This document shows positions 9,607 to 19,373 of a stretch of DNA of 64,000 bases, piece after piece. The notes below the pieces were generated by a model that was not told where the DNA came from, searched no databases, and worked only from the letters and a program-made list of their open reading frames with translations. The DNA comes from Kazachstania africana CBS 2517 (lineage: Eukaryota; Ascomycota; Saccharomycetes; Saccharomycetales; Saccharomycetaceae). Both the position numbers and the translations under genes were made by a program. The first letter of the stretch is position 1. Each line of letters starts with the position of its first letter. The stretch spans positions 572,453-636,452 of the forward strand of contig NC_018947.1 of the NCBI RefSeq assembly GCF_000304475.1, read 5' to 3'.

Positions 9607-11331
9607 TGTTTTGAAACTCAAAAATCTATCCTCACTATAATAATGATGAAATATTACGTCCTTCTCTACCCCCTCCCCATATCTGGTCAATTTTCTGCTC
9701 TTCTGTGATAATAGTGGAGGCATTGAAGGCAGTGGTAATGAGTTATTGTAATAAGATCATCATACATGCGCCTGTCTCTCATAATGAAATCTCTAAAAAA
9801 AAATTCTGTTTCCTGTTTAAAGGCACTTGTAAATTCAGGCTTTTGAAATTATTTCAGTACTTGAATATTATGCCTCTTCAAAAATCAAGTAATAAGTTGG
9901 CATGGCTTGGCCCTCATGACTTGGCTTTTTAGGCCACTGCTGACTGATAGATGGAATTTTCAACGTTTTAATTTGCATATGCTATTCAGGCATCGAGAAC
10001 TCTTTAGATTATAGCCCTCAAATGCTACTAAAGTAATTTGATTGGACCATAGCACCTCTGTGTCAGAACCACCCTATTCAGGAAGACGTAGATAATGGTA
10101 TTTTAGAATTTTATTTCTTTTTAGAACCCTTCCTCAGACGATATGGTGGGTAGAATTTTGCATGCGAATACCTAATATAGCCCAACTTCTCACGAAGATG
10201 TCATATTTCGTAATGCAAACTGAAGTTTAAACTATCTTTAGCCCTTTTTGAATTGGCATACCGAGTGACAGAGCATAAACCTGAAAGCTCGCATAAGGAA
10301 ACAAGTGCCCCTGATTCTCCATCAGTGAATTACGCCCAAGAGATATTCAGACCAGTAGCTATAACCTGAGCAAGTATGGAAAGCGAAGCTTTCAAAGTTG
10401 TATGTGCAAGAAAGAGAAATATACAGTCTTTTGGAAGACAGCGAGTGAAGAAAAAAAATAATACTAAATAATAGCATGTAAGTATTGATTTGACGCTTTG
10501 CTGGTTACTAAATTTATTCCAAATAAGCCACAATATGAAACAAAAACGAATAATCAGAATTCCACGTTTTCTGGCAGGGTCATCAGCCAAAACAGGTATG
10601 TTCCTGTCTGTGAGTAAAGAATGTTGAAAGCTATTAAGACTCTTGGCAAGTAAGCGAGTATCTCTAGAGAGGCAAAAGTTTGTAGTTCAGCAATTTTCAA
10701 ATCCCACATATCAAACACATAACAATCTGGAAAAATTCATGACCATGATATAGCATAGTAAATAAACATTCGGATAATTTAATTTCTGTTCCGGGCACGC
10801 GGGCCAGGCAGAAAAATTTGAAATTTGAGAAAATCACGGACTTTCCGCCTCGATTTCACAATCTACGTAATTTAACTTCCTTATGGAGGTCACACTCTTG
10901 GTTAATAAAAAAAAAAAAATTAGATAAGAATATATTCAATCAGCTGAGTTGTAAAGGGAAACATATTCTGTATCTGTATGGAACTCAGTTTCGAGGAAAA
11001 ACGGGAGTGTCTAGATTGATGGGGAGCACAGTAAATATCTTGAACGGTAATTAATAGACCAATGTGATATAATTCAGATAACCACGTTGATAACTACTGA
11101 GCCCCAGCGTTTTTTTTTTCGAAGCAAACTCTCTCTGCAGATTAAAATGATATTAGATAGGGTCATACTTTTTCATTTGTTGCAGAGCCCATCTATCTTC
11201 TTGATGTTATCTCAGTTTTGTTTTTCTAGCCTTGGCCCTGATATATAAACATTATAGTCACTTGTCGTTCTACTTGAATACTGTTGTATAATTATAATCT
11301 ACGTTCCACAATCTCTACAGACATCTTATAA
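9607..11331. promoter_or_regulatory. Long intergenic upstream of CIT2; candidate R box
   Basis: 1.7 kb with no credible gene; the short open frames here have no family features. It includes the region upstream of tRNA-Asn, a common landing zone for Ty elements, but I see no recognisable LTR ends. GGTCAC at 10888-10893, about 440 bases before the citrate synthase ATG, matches the R box bound by Rtg1/Rtg3, the retrograde regulators that control CIT2 in S. cerevisiae. A second GTGAC core lies near 10265. Six-base matches are expected by chance, so the regulatory role is inference. Confidence 0.3.
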
Positions 11332-12786
11332 ATGCCTACACTAAAAAATCCACATCCTCACTTCGAATTGCATACCACATGTGGTTCTCGAAACGAGACT
11401 AATACAAACGATTCCTTTGTCACCACTATAAAAAAAGATTCAACACTAGATGCTGGACAAGAAAAGACTCTGAAAGAGAAATTCTCAGAAATTATTCCTT
11501 ACAAAGTACAAGAGCTTCAAGCTTTGAAGAAAGAATATGGTAACAGGGTCATCAGTGAAGTATCTGTCGAACAAGTGCTTGGAGGCATGCGTGGGATAAA
11601 TAGCATACTTTGGGATGGCTCTCTGTTGGATCCAATCAAAGGCATAGAATTAAAAGGTTATACCATCCCAGAAATAAAACAATATTTTCCAAAGGAAACA
11701 AATAGTGAAGAGCCATTACCAGAGGCATTATTTTGGCTATTTTTGACTGGGGAAATTCCAACAAAATCAGAAGCCAAATTACTTTCAAAAGAACTTTCTA
11801 GAAGGGCTTCAGTTCCTGACTATGTAATAGAAATTCTTAACCGTTTACCAAAAACTTTACACCCGATGGTACAGCTTTCCATTGCTGTTGCCGCTTTAGA
11901 TTCTCAATCAAAATTTAATCAGGCATATTCTCAGGGTGTTAGCAAAACGAATTATTGGATTTACACTTACGAAGACGTCCTGGACCTGTTAGCTATGCTT
12001 CCTATACTTGCTGCAAAAATTTATGCCAATACCTTCAAAGACGGGCAGCTCGGCGCTTTTGACCCTGACGCTGATTACGCCAAGAATTTTGCTACTTTGC
12101 TAGGTTATGATAACAACGACTTTATCGAACTCATGAGATTATATCTAACAATTCATGCGGATCATGAAGGGGGAAACGTTTCTGCACACACTACTCATTT
12201 AGTCGGTTCGACCCTAACTTCTCCATATTTGGCATTTTCAGCCGCACTAGATGGTCTCTCAGGCCCTTTACATGGTGGCGCTAACCAAGAAGTCTTGGAA
12301 TGGTTATTAAATTTGAAAGAAAAGCTCAATGGAGACTATTCAGAGGAAACCATTGAAGCACATTTATGGGATACATTAAATTCCGGTAGAGTAATCCCAG
12401 GCTATGGTCATGCCGTACTGAGAAGAACAGATCCTCGTTATTTGACACAGCGTGAATTTGCATCGAAGCACTTTCCAGATTATGATTTATTTAGATTGGT
12501 GTCTGCTGTATATAATGTTGCCCCAGCAGTCTTGACAAAACACGGGAAAAGTAAGAATCCCTGGCCAAATGTTGATGCACATTCGGGAGTATTATTACAG
12601 TATTACGGTTTGACAGAAGTTTCCTTTTATACAGTACTATTTGGGGTTTCGAGAGCTTTTGGTGTTTTATCTCAACTTATAATTGACAGAGCCATTGGTG
12701 CTCCAATTGAGAGACCAAAATCTCTAACGACGCAAAGATTGAAAGAAATCATTCAAGATGTCCCCAAGGTAAAATCACGTATGTAG
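11332..12786 (+). CDS. CIT2: Citrate synthase, peroxisomal type (Cit2-like)
   Basis: Condenses oxaloacetate and acetyl-CoA to citrate; 484 residues. All catalytic segments are intact: PLHGGANQEV, GYGHAVLR and DAHSGVLL, supplying the two His and the Asp. The N-terminus (MPTLKNPHPHFELHTTCG) is not an obvious mitochondrial presequence: it has few Arg and no amphipathic run. The C-terminus ends KSRM; SRM fits the PTS1 consensus (S/A/C)(K/R/H)(L/M), so a peroxisomal glyoxylate-cycle enzyme is likely, comparable to Cit2 ending SKL. Its head-to-tail neighbour is YCP4, as CIT2 and YCP4 are on S. cerevisiae chromosome III. CIT1 lies at the duplicate locus beside CEN14, so orthology to CIT1 rather than CIT2 is possible; the tail argues for Cit2 function. 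Confidence 0.9.
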   Translation: MPTLKNPHPHFELHTTCGSRNETNTNDSFVTTIKKDSTLDAGQEKTLKEKFSEIIPYKVQELQALKKEYGNRVISEVSVEQVLGGMRGINSILWDGSLLDPIKGIELKGYTIPEIKQYFPKETNSEEPLPEALFWLFLTGEIPTKSEAKLLSKELSRRASVPDYVIEILNRLPKTLHPMVQLSIAVAALDSQSKFNQAYSQGVSKTNYWIYTYEDVLDLLAMLPILAAKIYANTFKDGQLGAFDPDADYAKNFATLLGYDNNDFIELMRLYLTIHADHEGGNVSAHTTHLVGSTLTSPYLAFSAALDGLSGPLHGGANQEVLEWLLNLKEKLNGDYSEETIEAHLWDTLNSGRVIPGYGHAVLRRTDPRYLTQREFASKHFPDYDLFRLVSAVYNVAPAVLTKHGKSKNPWPNVDAHSGVLLQYYGLTEVSFYTVLFGVSRAFGVLSQLIIDRAIGAPIERPKSLTTQRLKEIIQDVPKVKSRM

Positions 12787-13483
12787 ATCAATACATTTTG
12801 CTTAGTTATGCCAGCATTTTTTGCATTTTGTGAACAGCGTTAGAATATACATTGTCGCATATTTTGTGCTAGTTGACATATTTCTTCTTTTCTTTCTTTT
12901 TTGAATATTATACTTTTATATTGAAAGACTTCAAGGAATGTTCGACATTTTGAGTTTATTCGAATGGGTTCTTCTCTCTCTTGGGCCCTTCGCTTCGCTA
13001 AAAGCGTTACTTGAAAGCTCTCTCTCTGATTTCAGATTAACGTGCGTCCATGCGGACTTTTTTGAAATTGGGCAGCCGACGTTATAGCCTCTCAAGGACC
13101 GTCAAACTACTTCATTGTATGCTTGTATTTAGTCAAGTCATGACTACCATTTGAGTGGCTTGTTGCTTGCTATTAATACCTTTATTTCTGAGCAATCATT
13201 TTGCTATCCTTTAAGGCAAATCCGTGCATCGGTCGATGTGTGAATAAAGCTTTGAAAATTGTCATGATTATTAATTATACCCTTTTTCCAGAAACAACTA
13301 AACATGCCTCCAATATGAAATGGAAGTCGACAGATATACACCTTCAGTATATAAGGGAGGATGTCTATCAAATAATGTCAAATCCTCCCATCGTTTCATA
13401 AAAGCCCAAATTTTTCTTGTAATCCCATAGCTTTTTAACTAGAATAGTCGAGGAACTTTGAGACATTTAATATTTCATGAGAA
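12787..13483. other. Intergenic: CIT2 3' flank and YCP4 promoter
   Basis: 697 bases without a credible gene. Contains a pyrimidine-rich stretch just after the citrate synthase stop (about 12885-12905) and a small GC hairpin (CGCTTcgctaAAAGCG, near 12990). Nothing else that I can name. Confidence 0.4.
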
Positions 13484-14278
13484 ATGGTTAAAATTGCAAT
13501 TATAACATATTCGACGTACGGTCACATCAACACATTATCTAAAGCTATCAAGGGTGGGATTGAAGCCGCTGGAGGAGCTGCTGTCATATATAGGGTTGAG
13601 GAAACTTTACCAGAGGATGTATTACAAAAAATGAATGCGCCTGCTAAGCCTAGTAATATTCCTGTTGCCAACAAGGAAACTTTGGAAAGCTATGATGCCT
13701 TTCTTTTTGGAATCCCTACAAGATATGGTAATATTCCTGCTCAATGGTCCGCATTTTGGGATAGAACCGGTGGACTGTGGGTCAATGGTACGCTAAATGG
13801 CAAAGCTGTTGGTTTTTTTGTAAGTACAGCAAGTTATGGTGGTGGACAAGAAAGTACCATACAAGAGTGTTTGTCTTACGTAGTTCATCATGGTATGATT
13901 TACATTCCATTGGGTTACAAAAATGTCTTTGCTGAATTAGCAAACATCGAAGAAATTCATGGTGGGTCAGCTTGGGGTTCTGGTACATTAGCTGCATCAG
14001 ATGGTTCGAGAACAGCCTCCAATTTGGAGCTAAGAATAGCGAAGATTCAGGGTAAAACGTTCTACCAAACTGTACAAAAATTGTATGGAGGTACATCTAC
14101 AGTACCTTCAGGTGAAGCAGCCGCTACAACTACATCCAGTGCACCTGCCGAAGGAGGTACAGCTGTTTCAACTGTAAATGAACCAAAAAACAGAACCCAG
14201 GCTGCTCAAAGGCAGACTAGGCCTGGTGAGACGACAAAGGAAAACAAAAAAGCTTCAGATTGCTGTATAATTACGTGA
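13484..14278 (+). CDS. YCP4: Flavodoxin-like quinone-reductase family protein Ycp4 with CaaX-type tail
   Basis: 264 residues of the WrbA/Pst2 flavodoxin-like family, FMN-dependent NAD(P)H:quinone reductase-like proteins that gather at the plasma membrane/eisosomes in yeast. The flavodoxin FMN loop is at the start ([12 protein letters not shown], residues 6-17). The further FMN contacts [12 protein letters not shown] and [10 protein letters not shown] are present. After residue ~200 there is a low-complexity Ala/Thr/Ser linker, then a basic tail ending [10 protein letters not shown]. The last four residues CIIT form a CaaX box with a second Cys directly before it, which suggests prenylation plus palmitoylation and membrane anchoring. 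Adjacent to CIT2 as on S. cerevisiae chromosome III. Converges on DOM34. Confidence 0.9.
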   Translation: MVKIAIITYSTYGHINTLSKAIKGGIEAAGGAAVIYRVEETLPEDVLQKMNAPAKPSNIPVANKETLESYDAFLFGIPTRYGNIPAQWSAFWDRTGGLWVNGTLNGKAVGFFVSTASYGGGQESTIQECLSYVVHHGMIYIPLGYKNVFAELANIEEIHGGSAWGSGTLAASDGSRTASNLELRIAKIQGKTFYQTVQKLYGGTSTVPSGEAAATTTSSAPAEGGTAVSTVNEPKNRTQAAQRQTRPGETTKENKKASDCCIIT

Positions 14279-14473
14279 ATATTCTAATGTCTAACGCTTG
14301 CCTGGCTTAATACAATTGATATTTTATATTTATTTAATTGTCTTTTTTTCTATATATCTATCAATAATTTAACTGATTACTATTATTCTTAATAGTACCA
14401 CACATTATAGACACGAAAAAATATAATTAGTATGTTCATGCTTAATAAATAAGAAGAGGCCCACCTGACTGAC

Positions 14474-15631
14474 TTATTCTTCGTCAGAATCCTCATCTAA
14501 ATCTGGTAGAGGATATTTTAAAATACATGCTATACCCGTTAGCTTTTCCAACTCTTCTCCAGAGATGTGCAGGGTGCTGAACACGTATGCTACACCTCCA
14601 TTTCGTTCTACAGAATCAATCAACTCCAGATTTTTCTTTCGTTCGCTTACATCATGAGAACGGACAAAAGAGTCGGTAACTAATATTGAGTCAATTGCTC
14701 CCATATCAGCAGCCTTCCTCACTTCATTTTCACCATACCATGCTTTATAATCATCATCATTCAAATGGCGTAGAAAATCATCCATTACCATAGCCTCCTT
14801 AGAATATTTGGTATCCTTAAGTTTTGTGGCATAAGCTGGATCTTTTAAAACCTCGTTTATACCCTGTAAATAACCTGTCGAACAGTGAGCAACCAAAAAT
14901 ATGGACTGATTGTCAAGGATCTCCTTATTATGTTCTTCATTTGCGTAAAATATCACTTTTTCCATAAGGGTCTTGGCATAAAAGCCTGGTGAACATAGCA
15001 AAATCATTTTCAATTTCGATAGATCAAAATGTTTTTTCATACCGTTGTAGATTGCTTTATAAAATTTTTCTATCTTTTCATTAAATTTCATTACATCAGT
15101 AGATCTTTTTTTTTTTGGCAAGCTATATTCAATTTTTTGTTTTACGATAGTTGAGGATGTTGTCAAAACGCATATATGTGCAACTCCCTCTTGCAGGACG
15201 ACTGCTGCCGTGTCTGATCTTAATTCTGGCTGACTAGCTTCTTCAAGCATTTTTCTGGCATATTTATCAAAACTCTGCTTTATAATTGTGAAGGGATAGG
15301 CATAGTTAACTGAAAAGCTAATAAATTTTCCAACTGGAACGTCAACATTGATCCTTCCTGAATCATCCGCAACCGTAGTACCTTTGAATTTCAAATATTC
15401 TTCTTTCATATCAAAATCTCTGGAAACTACTTGTATTTTCAGTTTAACTAGCTCGGTACTCTTTTTGCTATCTTCTTCCCTTTTTGAGGTGAATTTTTTC
15501 TTGAATATCAACTCATCTTCATTTTCGATTATTTGGTACAAAGCAAATAGATCTTCTTTATCTTCAGGTAGTACCTGAATAATAGCACCTTCTTTACTGT
15601 TTGATCCTTCCTCAAGCTTTAGGACCTTCAT
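14474..15631 (-). CDS. DOM34: Dom34/Pelota ribosome-rescue factor
   Basis: Dom34 with the GTPase Hbs1 enters the A site of stalled or empty ribosomes and promotes subunit splitting (no-go and non-stop decay). It is eRF1-like but lacks the GGQ motif, as here. From the ATG at 15631 the protein is 385 residues (S. cerevisiae 386); the frame stays open ten codons further upstream but only from a TTG, so that extension is not real. The matches GAIIQVLPEDKEDLFALYQI, KKKRSTDVMKFNEK, LLCSPGFYAKTLMEK, HCSTGYLQGINEVLK and the tail ACILKYPLPDLDEDSDEE are close to S. cerevisiae Dom34. In S. cerevisiae it lies beside CEN14 (YNL001W), with a relic beside CEN3. Confidence 0.97.
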   Translation of the reverse strand: MKVLKLEEGSNSKEGAIIQVLPEDKEDLFALYQIIENEDELIFKKKFTSKREEDSKKSTELVKLKIQVVSRDFDMKEEYLKFKGTTVADDSGRINVDVPVGKFISFSVNYAYPFTIIKQSFDKYARKMLEEASQPELRSDTAAVVLQEGVAHICVLTTSSTIVKQKIEYSLPKKKRSTDVMKFNEKIEKFYKAIYNGMKKHFDLSKLKMILLCSPGFYAKTLMEKVIFYANEEHNKEILDNQSIFLVAHCSTGYLQGINEVLKDPAYATKLKDTKYSKEAMVMDDFLRHLNDDDYKAWYGENEVRKAADMGAIDSILVTDSFVRSHDVSERKKNLELIDSVERNGGVAYVFSTLHISGEELEKLTGIACILKYPLPDLDEDSDEE

Positions 15632-16124
15632 GAATGGAACTACCTTATCAATGCTTCTCAACGACTTGACCTTGTTATGAGAAAATGAAATAATTTTCTT
15701 TTATGCTGCGCTGAAAAATCATGAAGTAGTTTTCCAATTTCGCCCATAGGATAAGATGAGATGGTAGGATATTGAAATTTGAATGCTATTGACCAGTTTC
15801 TCAAAAACCTCTCTTATTGCTATGCATCGAATGAAATTCAAATTTGAGGGAGAATTGTCTTTTAATAATTTCACGATGACTTCCTCTCAGAGAGGTGTTT
15901 TCTTAACTGGAATATGAGTTGCGCTGTCAGTCCACCTCAAACAAACTTTTGTATAAAATTTAGAAATAAGGCACTAGAACCCTGAATCAAATGTACGCTT
16001 TTATTTATATATAGTATATCTACTTATATGATTGGGAAATGGTATTCTACACTCTATTAACTTTTGTTTATTGGGTATCAAAACCCTATGCTACATTTAG
16101 GCTAAGCATACTTTGTTAAGAGCC
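15632..16124. other. Intergenic: DOM34 promoter and RER1 3' flank
   Basis: 493 bases with no gene that I can support. It holds the DOM34 upstream region and an AT-rich RER1 terminator region (TATATATAG-like repeats near 16005-16020). No named site seen. Confidence 0.4.
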
Positions 16125-16697
16125 TTATTTTGCTGAACTTCCGTACTTTCTTTTGCCAATATCAAGTGGAATATACTTATACTTCACCATATGTTGAATT
16201 TGTCTTCTCATAGTCAATAAGAACAAAATTATGAAATACATCAGTAGAATTGGCCAAAATACAGGAATATCAAAAATGGTGAAAATTGAAGCCACTAAAG
16301 CCATTAATGTTGCCCTCATAGAGTTATACCAGAACTTAAATTCAGGAAGTCTTCTAATAAATGGACGAAATTCCTCTGCCCTTTCGCCAGCTTCTAATTC
16401 TTTATTCTCTTCATCTTGCTGTAATGACATGTCGAACTTCGGTGTCAAAAATGCAAGGAATTGACTTAAAAGGTAGATGTTTAATGCGTAACAAACAACA
16501 TACCAACCTTGACTAAATAGGATACGGCATGTGAAAACACAGTTCAAAACGGCTAAGGCAACCCATCTTTCTTTTACATGTGGTGTTACCTTATCTAAAT
16601 AGAATTGTAAAAGCGTTTTTGCCTTGTGCATATATAACATAGCAGGATTTCCACCTGAATGCGTCATACCAGAATCATCACCATTGGCTAAATCCAT
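16125..16697 (-). CDS. RER1: Rer1, Golgi-to-ER retrieval receptor
   Basis: A 190-residue membrane protein that cycles in COPI vesicles and returns escaped ER membrane proteins by recognising polar residues in their transmembrane segments. Four hydrophobic segments are visible (around residues 45-60, 62-85, 130-150 and 150-168). The conserved stretch FRPFIRRLPEFKFWYNSMRA and the terminal MVKYKYIPLDIGKRKYG are diagnostic. The length agrees with S. cerevisiae (188). It lies next to DOM34 in the same orientation, matching YCL001W next to the DOM34 relic YCL001W-B. The ATG at 16697 is the only good start. Confidence 0.98.
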   Translation of the reverse strand: MDLANGDDSGMTHSGGNPAMLYMHKAKTLLQFYLDKVTPHVKERWVALAVLNCVFTCRILFSQGWYVVCYALNIYLLSQFLAFLTPKFDMSLQQDEENKELEAGERAEEFRPFIRRLPEFKFWYNSMRATLMALVASIFTIFDIPVFWPILLMYFIILFLLTMRRQIQHMVKYKYIPLDIGKRKYGSSAK

Positions 16698-17699
16698 TAT
16701 TCAACGATATCAGGTCAATTTCTGGATGCTTATGTCGCCTTATTTAATATACATCTTATACTTGGAAGGACAGCAAGTAAAAAAAGCCTTTCGATCCCAT
16801 AGTAAAAACCTCAGTTTTTCGAAGATCAAAACAAACCAATTCTAAGGGCGGGTAATACATAGAGGCTTAGCCAAGCATAAATCAAGCAAACGATACCAAC
16901 AAAATGAATAGACCAGTAAGATGACAAGTGGAGGAGCATACTACACTTTAGAATTTGAGAAATGTTCTACTAGAAATTTTATTCCGAATCACTCATGGTA
17001 CTCACCAACTTTGACATAGTCTACGATTCACAGTTGTCGGGTTGTCTGCCTTATCCTGTTTAACAGTTACTAAAAAAATCATTCTAAAGATATATGTCAC
17101 CTCCAAAAGTGGAGTTCGCTTTCAAAATGATATTCAAAACATGTATTTTACCGCCTCTAAAGACATAATTGGCCTCTTACAATATCGAATTTTCAATTTT
17201 CAAACAAATTTTTCGTCGCCATTTGGCTTCTCACACTAGCACTGCCAGCGTAGAAAAGTTCAGAGAATAATTTTTTCACTTTTATTTTATTCGGATGCGC
17301 ACACAAAGTACATATATATTTTGGAAAAATACATGATTGTAAATAATAGTTAAAGCACGTGATGATTCTAAAGACACTTCTGTAAATTTTGCACCATGAA
17401 GGACCGAGAAATTAAAGGTCTTAGGTGGATAGACTAATGTTTGGATAACTCCTCATGACTATTGGCCAGTATAGTATACTTTTGTTAAAAAGTATCTATC
17501 CTCAATAAATGTAACGTTTTTTCTTTTTATCTAGATTTTTTTTGATGTCGTTTTGGTTTCTAATTTTCAACCAACATGTTCGGAATTCTAGAAACAAAAA
17601 TTACGAGTATTTAGCATTATAGAGGGAACAGCATATTGGTTCCTCTCGACAATTGTGTTTTATTCGTTCAAAGAAGCATATTGAAACTGTGTGTTTTAC
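16698..17699. promoter_or_regulatory. Divergent RER1 / MRP7 intergenic with a Cbf1-type CACGTG
   Basis: 1.0 kb with no credible gene. CACGTGAT around 17356-17363 is a Cbf1-type box. It also fits centromere element CDEI, but no CDEIII follows at the right distance, so I read it as a promoter site. Otherwise AT-rich sequence with a poly(T) patch near 17520-17550. Confidence 0.4.
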
Positions 17700-18755
17700 A
17701 TGTTCGGTTTAAGTCTCTTATTTTCAAGAAGGAGTCCATGTTCAATTATAGTACAGATTCGTACCTCGACCAAAAGAGCTTCCGGTTCAAGAACCTCTAT
17801 GAAGGACTCAGCAGGACGAAGATTGGGGCCAAAGAAATATGAAGGTCAGTCAGTGAAACCTGGCGAAATTATTATGAGGCAGCGTGGAACAAAATTCTAT
17901 CCTGGTGAGCATGTTGGCATTGGGAAAGATCACACAATCTATGCCTTAGAACCAGGTATTGTAAGATACTATTTAGATCCCTTCCATCCTAAAAGGAAAT
18001 TTATTGGTGTTGCATTAGGTAGGGGCAAGCTTTTACCTACCCCCCACTTTGCTCCAAGATCAAGAAGATTTGGCCATGTGTTATTGGATAATAAGAAGGC
18101 AGCCATTAAAGAAGAGGAGGCACTCCCCAGAAAGTTATATATGGTGAAAGACTCTATCTGTCAGGAGCAGAAATTGCGTGAAGAAAAGAGGAAAGAAAGA
18201 GCACAAAAGTACAGCAAATTTATAACTGAGGAGCTTGAGTTAAATGTTCCCCGTCTGGACTCTGGCCTAGATTATCTTCTTCGATTAAGGTCATGTCTCC
18301 GAAATGGCTTCAATTTAGAGGATGCGCAGTGCTATTCAGAAAAGTTTGTGAAGAAACAAATAGAGCTAAAGGCAAGTAGAGAGCAATGGGATGCAAAAGT
18401 TAAAGATGATTTACTGGAGAAGGTAAATAATACTGTAGAGATACTGAACAAATCAATTTCATTTGACAATAAGTTCAGAATAATTAGATTTATTAGTGCT
18501 GAGGAGAAATCCACCCTAAAAGTACGGTTAATTGAGAATCTCAAGGAACTAGTATCACAAAACAAGCTACCAAAAATTGTTGATCTATTTAACGATGCTT
18601 CTCATTTTTTGTCACTCTCTGAAGAGGTTCGTCTTCGTAGAATGTTCTTGAAACCACTTCAAACCGGGACTTTAAAGATTGAAGGTTTCAGCCCTTCTTC
18701 AAGAGGTTCGAGAGCTCGTTATAATTATGATACAAATAAAATTGAAGCGTTTTAA
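17700..18755 (+). CDS. MRP7: Mitochondrial large-subunit ribosomal protein bL27m (Mrp7)
   Basis: 351 residues from the ATG at 17700; the frame opens nine bases earlier at a GTG, which is unlikely to be used. The N-terminus (MFGLSLLFSRRSPCSIIVQI) is Arg- and hydrophobic-rich, as a mitochondrial presequence should be. The bacterial L27 core follows: STKRASGSRTSMKDSAGRRL, GEIIMRQRGTKFYPGEHVGI, KDHTIYALEPGIVRYY. The long C-terminal extension (about 220 residues, charged) is typical of fungal Mrp7. In the mitoribosome bL27 reaches the peptidyl-transferase centre. The neighbours HRB1 and PET8 match S. cerevisiae YNL003-005. Confidence 0.96.
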   Translation: MFGLSLLFSRRSPCSIIVQIRTSTKRASGSRTSMKDSAGRRLGPKKYEGQSVKPGEIIMRQRGTKFYPGEHVGIGKDHTIYALEPGIVRYYLDPFHPKRKFIGVALGRGKLLPTPHFAPRSRRFGHVLLDNKKAAIKEEEALPRKLYMVKDSICQEQKLREEKRKERAQKYSKFITEELELNVPRLDSGLDYLLRLRSCLRNGFNLEDAQCYSEKFVKKQIELKASREQWDAKVKDDLLEKVNNTVEILNKSISFDNKFRIIRFISAEEKSTLKVRLIENLKELVSQNKLPKIVDLFNDASHFLSLSEEVRLRRMFLKPLQTGTLKIEGFSPSSRGSRARYNYDTNKIEAF

Positions 18756-18890
18756 TCGTATATGTACATAGGGCACGTATTAAACCTGTAAATAAGAATA
18801 TATGAAGAGCATTCATAATAAGAGTTCTATTCATATTCTGTTGTCACATTTTTGCCATCTATGAACCTGGTAACCCGTTGTTATACATTT

Positions 18891-19373
18891 TCACCTTGAA
18901 AAAGTAACGGCTTTGGGGTCGAGTGGCATTCCATCTGGCCCAATTGCATTATCTTTGAATTTTCTCTCGGTGAAAAGTAACCTTGCCTTATCAAAACTGA
19001 CCTGCTCATTTTCCATGATGTTCTTAATTTCTTGTTTCGATTTATCGTCTAGCCCTGCTCTACCGTCATCATTATTTTTTGATATTATATTAAAGTTTCT
19101 TGAATATAATCCACTTTCTACATCATTAACAAACTCACTATTTAGGCTAATGTGGCCACCAAATCTCCTCTTTAAATTAAGCATTATTTCTTGAAATTTG
19201 AACGCTATCATCAGTAACTGTTAGTATTGTAATTCCGAATAAGCACCTAGAAATAAATATGTCAGTTGGAGTTAATACATACAAATATATTTTCTTTTGA
19301 TGAAAATAATATACAAGCTAGTGCTTGCTATAGCTAGCCAGACTAATAGCTTGGTACTTATCAAGTTTCCCAT
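18891..19373 (-). CDS. DUF2015-type small membrane protein (YCL012C-like), two exons
   Basis: Exon 1 is 19283-19373 and exon 2 is 18891-19204, separated by a 78-base intron. The intron has a canonical 5' GTATGT, a perfect TACTAAC branch site (19220-19226, minus strand) and a 3' GATAG. Splicing in phase 1 gives 134 residues. Exon 1 encodes an N-terminal membrane anchor (STKLLVWLAIASTSLYIIFI). Exon 2 encodes the conserved fungal core (DDGRAGLDDKSKQEIKNIM, SFDKARLLFTERKF, GPDGMPLDPKAVTFSR). I recall S. cerevisiae YCL012C as a spliced gene of this kind next to GBP2, and the paralogous HRB1/GBP2 gene is the neighbour here. Function unknown. The unspliced reading would start at an internal ATG and lose the membrane anchor. 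Confidence 0.85.

Noticed and set aside
9705..11054. Three short open frames in the CIT2 upstream region (9705-9932, 10330-10590, 10818-11054)
   Set aside because: All under 90 codons, no motif, average AT-rich composition and no conserved neighbour expected at this place.
17292..17363. CACGTGAT followed by AT-rich DNA and a CGGA core, as a possible point centromere near MRP7
   Set aside because: The CDEI-like part fits, but the CGG region does not match CDEIII beyond four bases and the spacing is too short (about 60 bases). It is better explained as a Cbf1 promoter site.
17357..17480. Box C-like GTGATGA as start of a C/D snoRNA upstream of MRP7
   Set aside because: No CTGA box D within 130 bases and no terminal stem.
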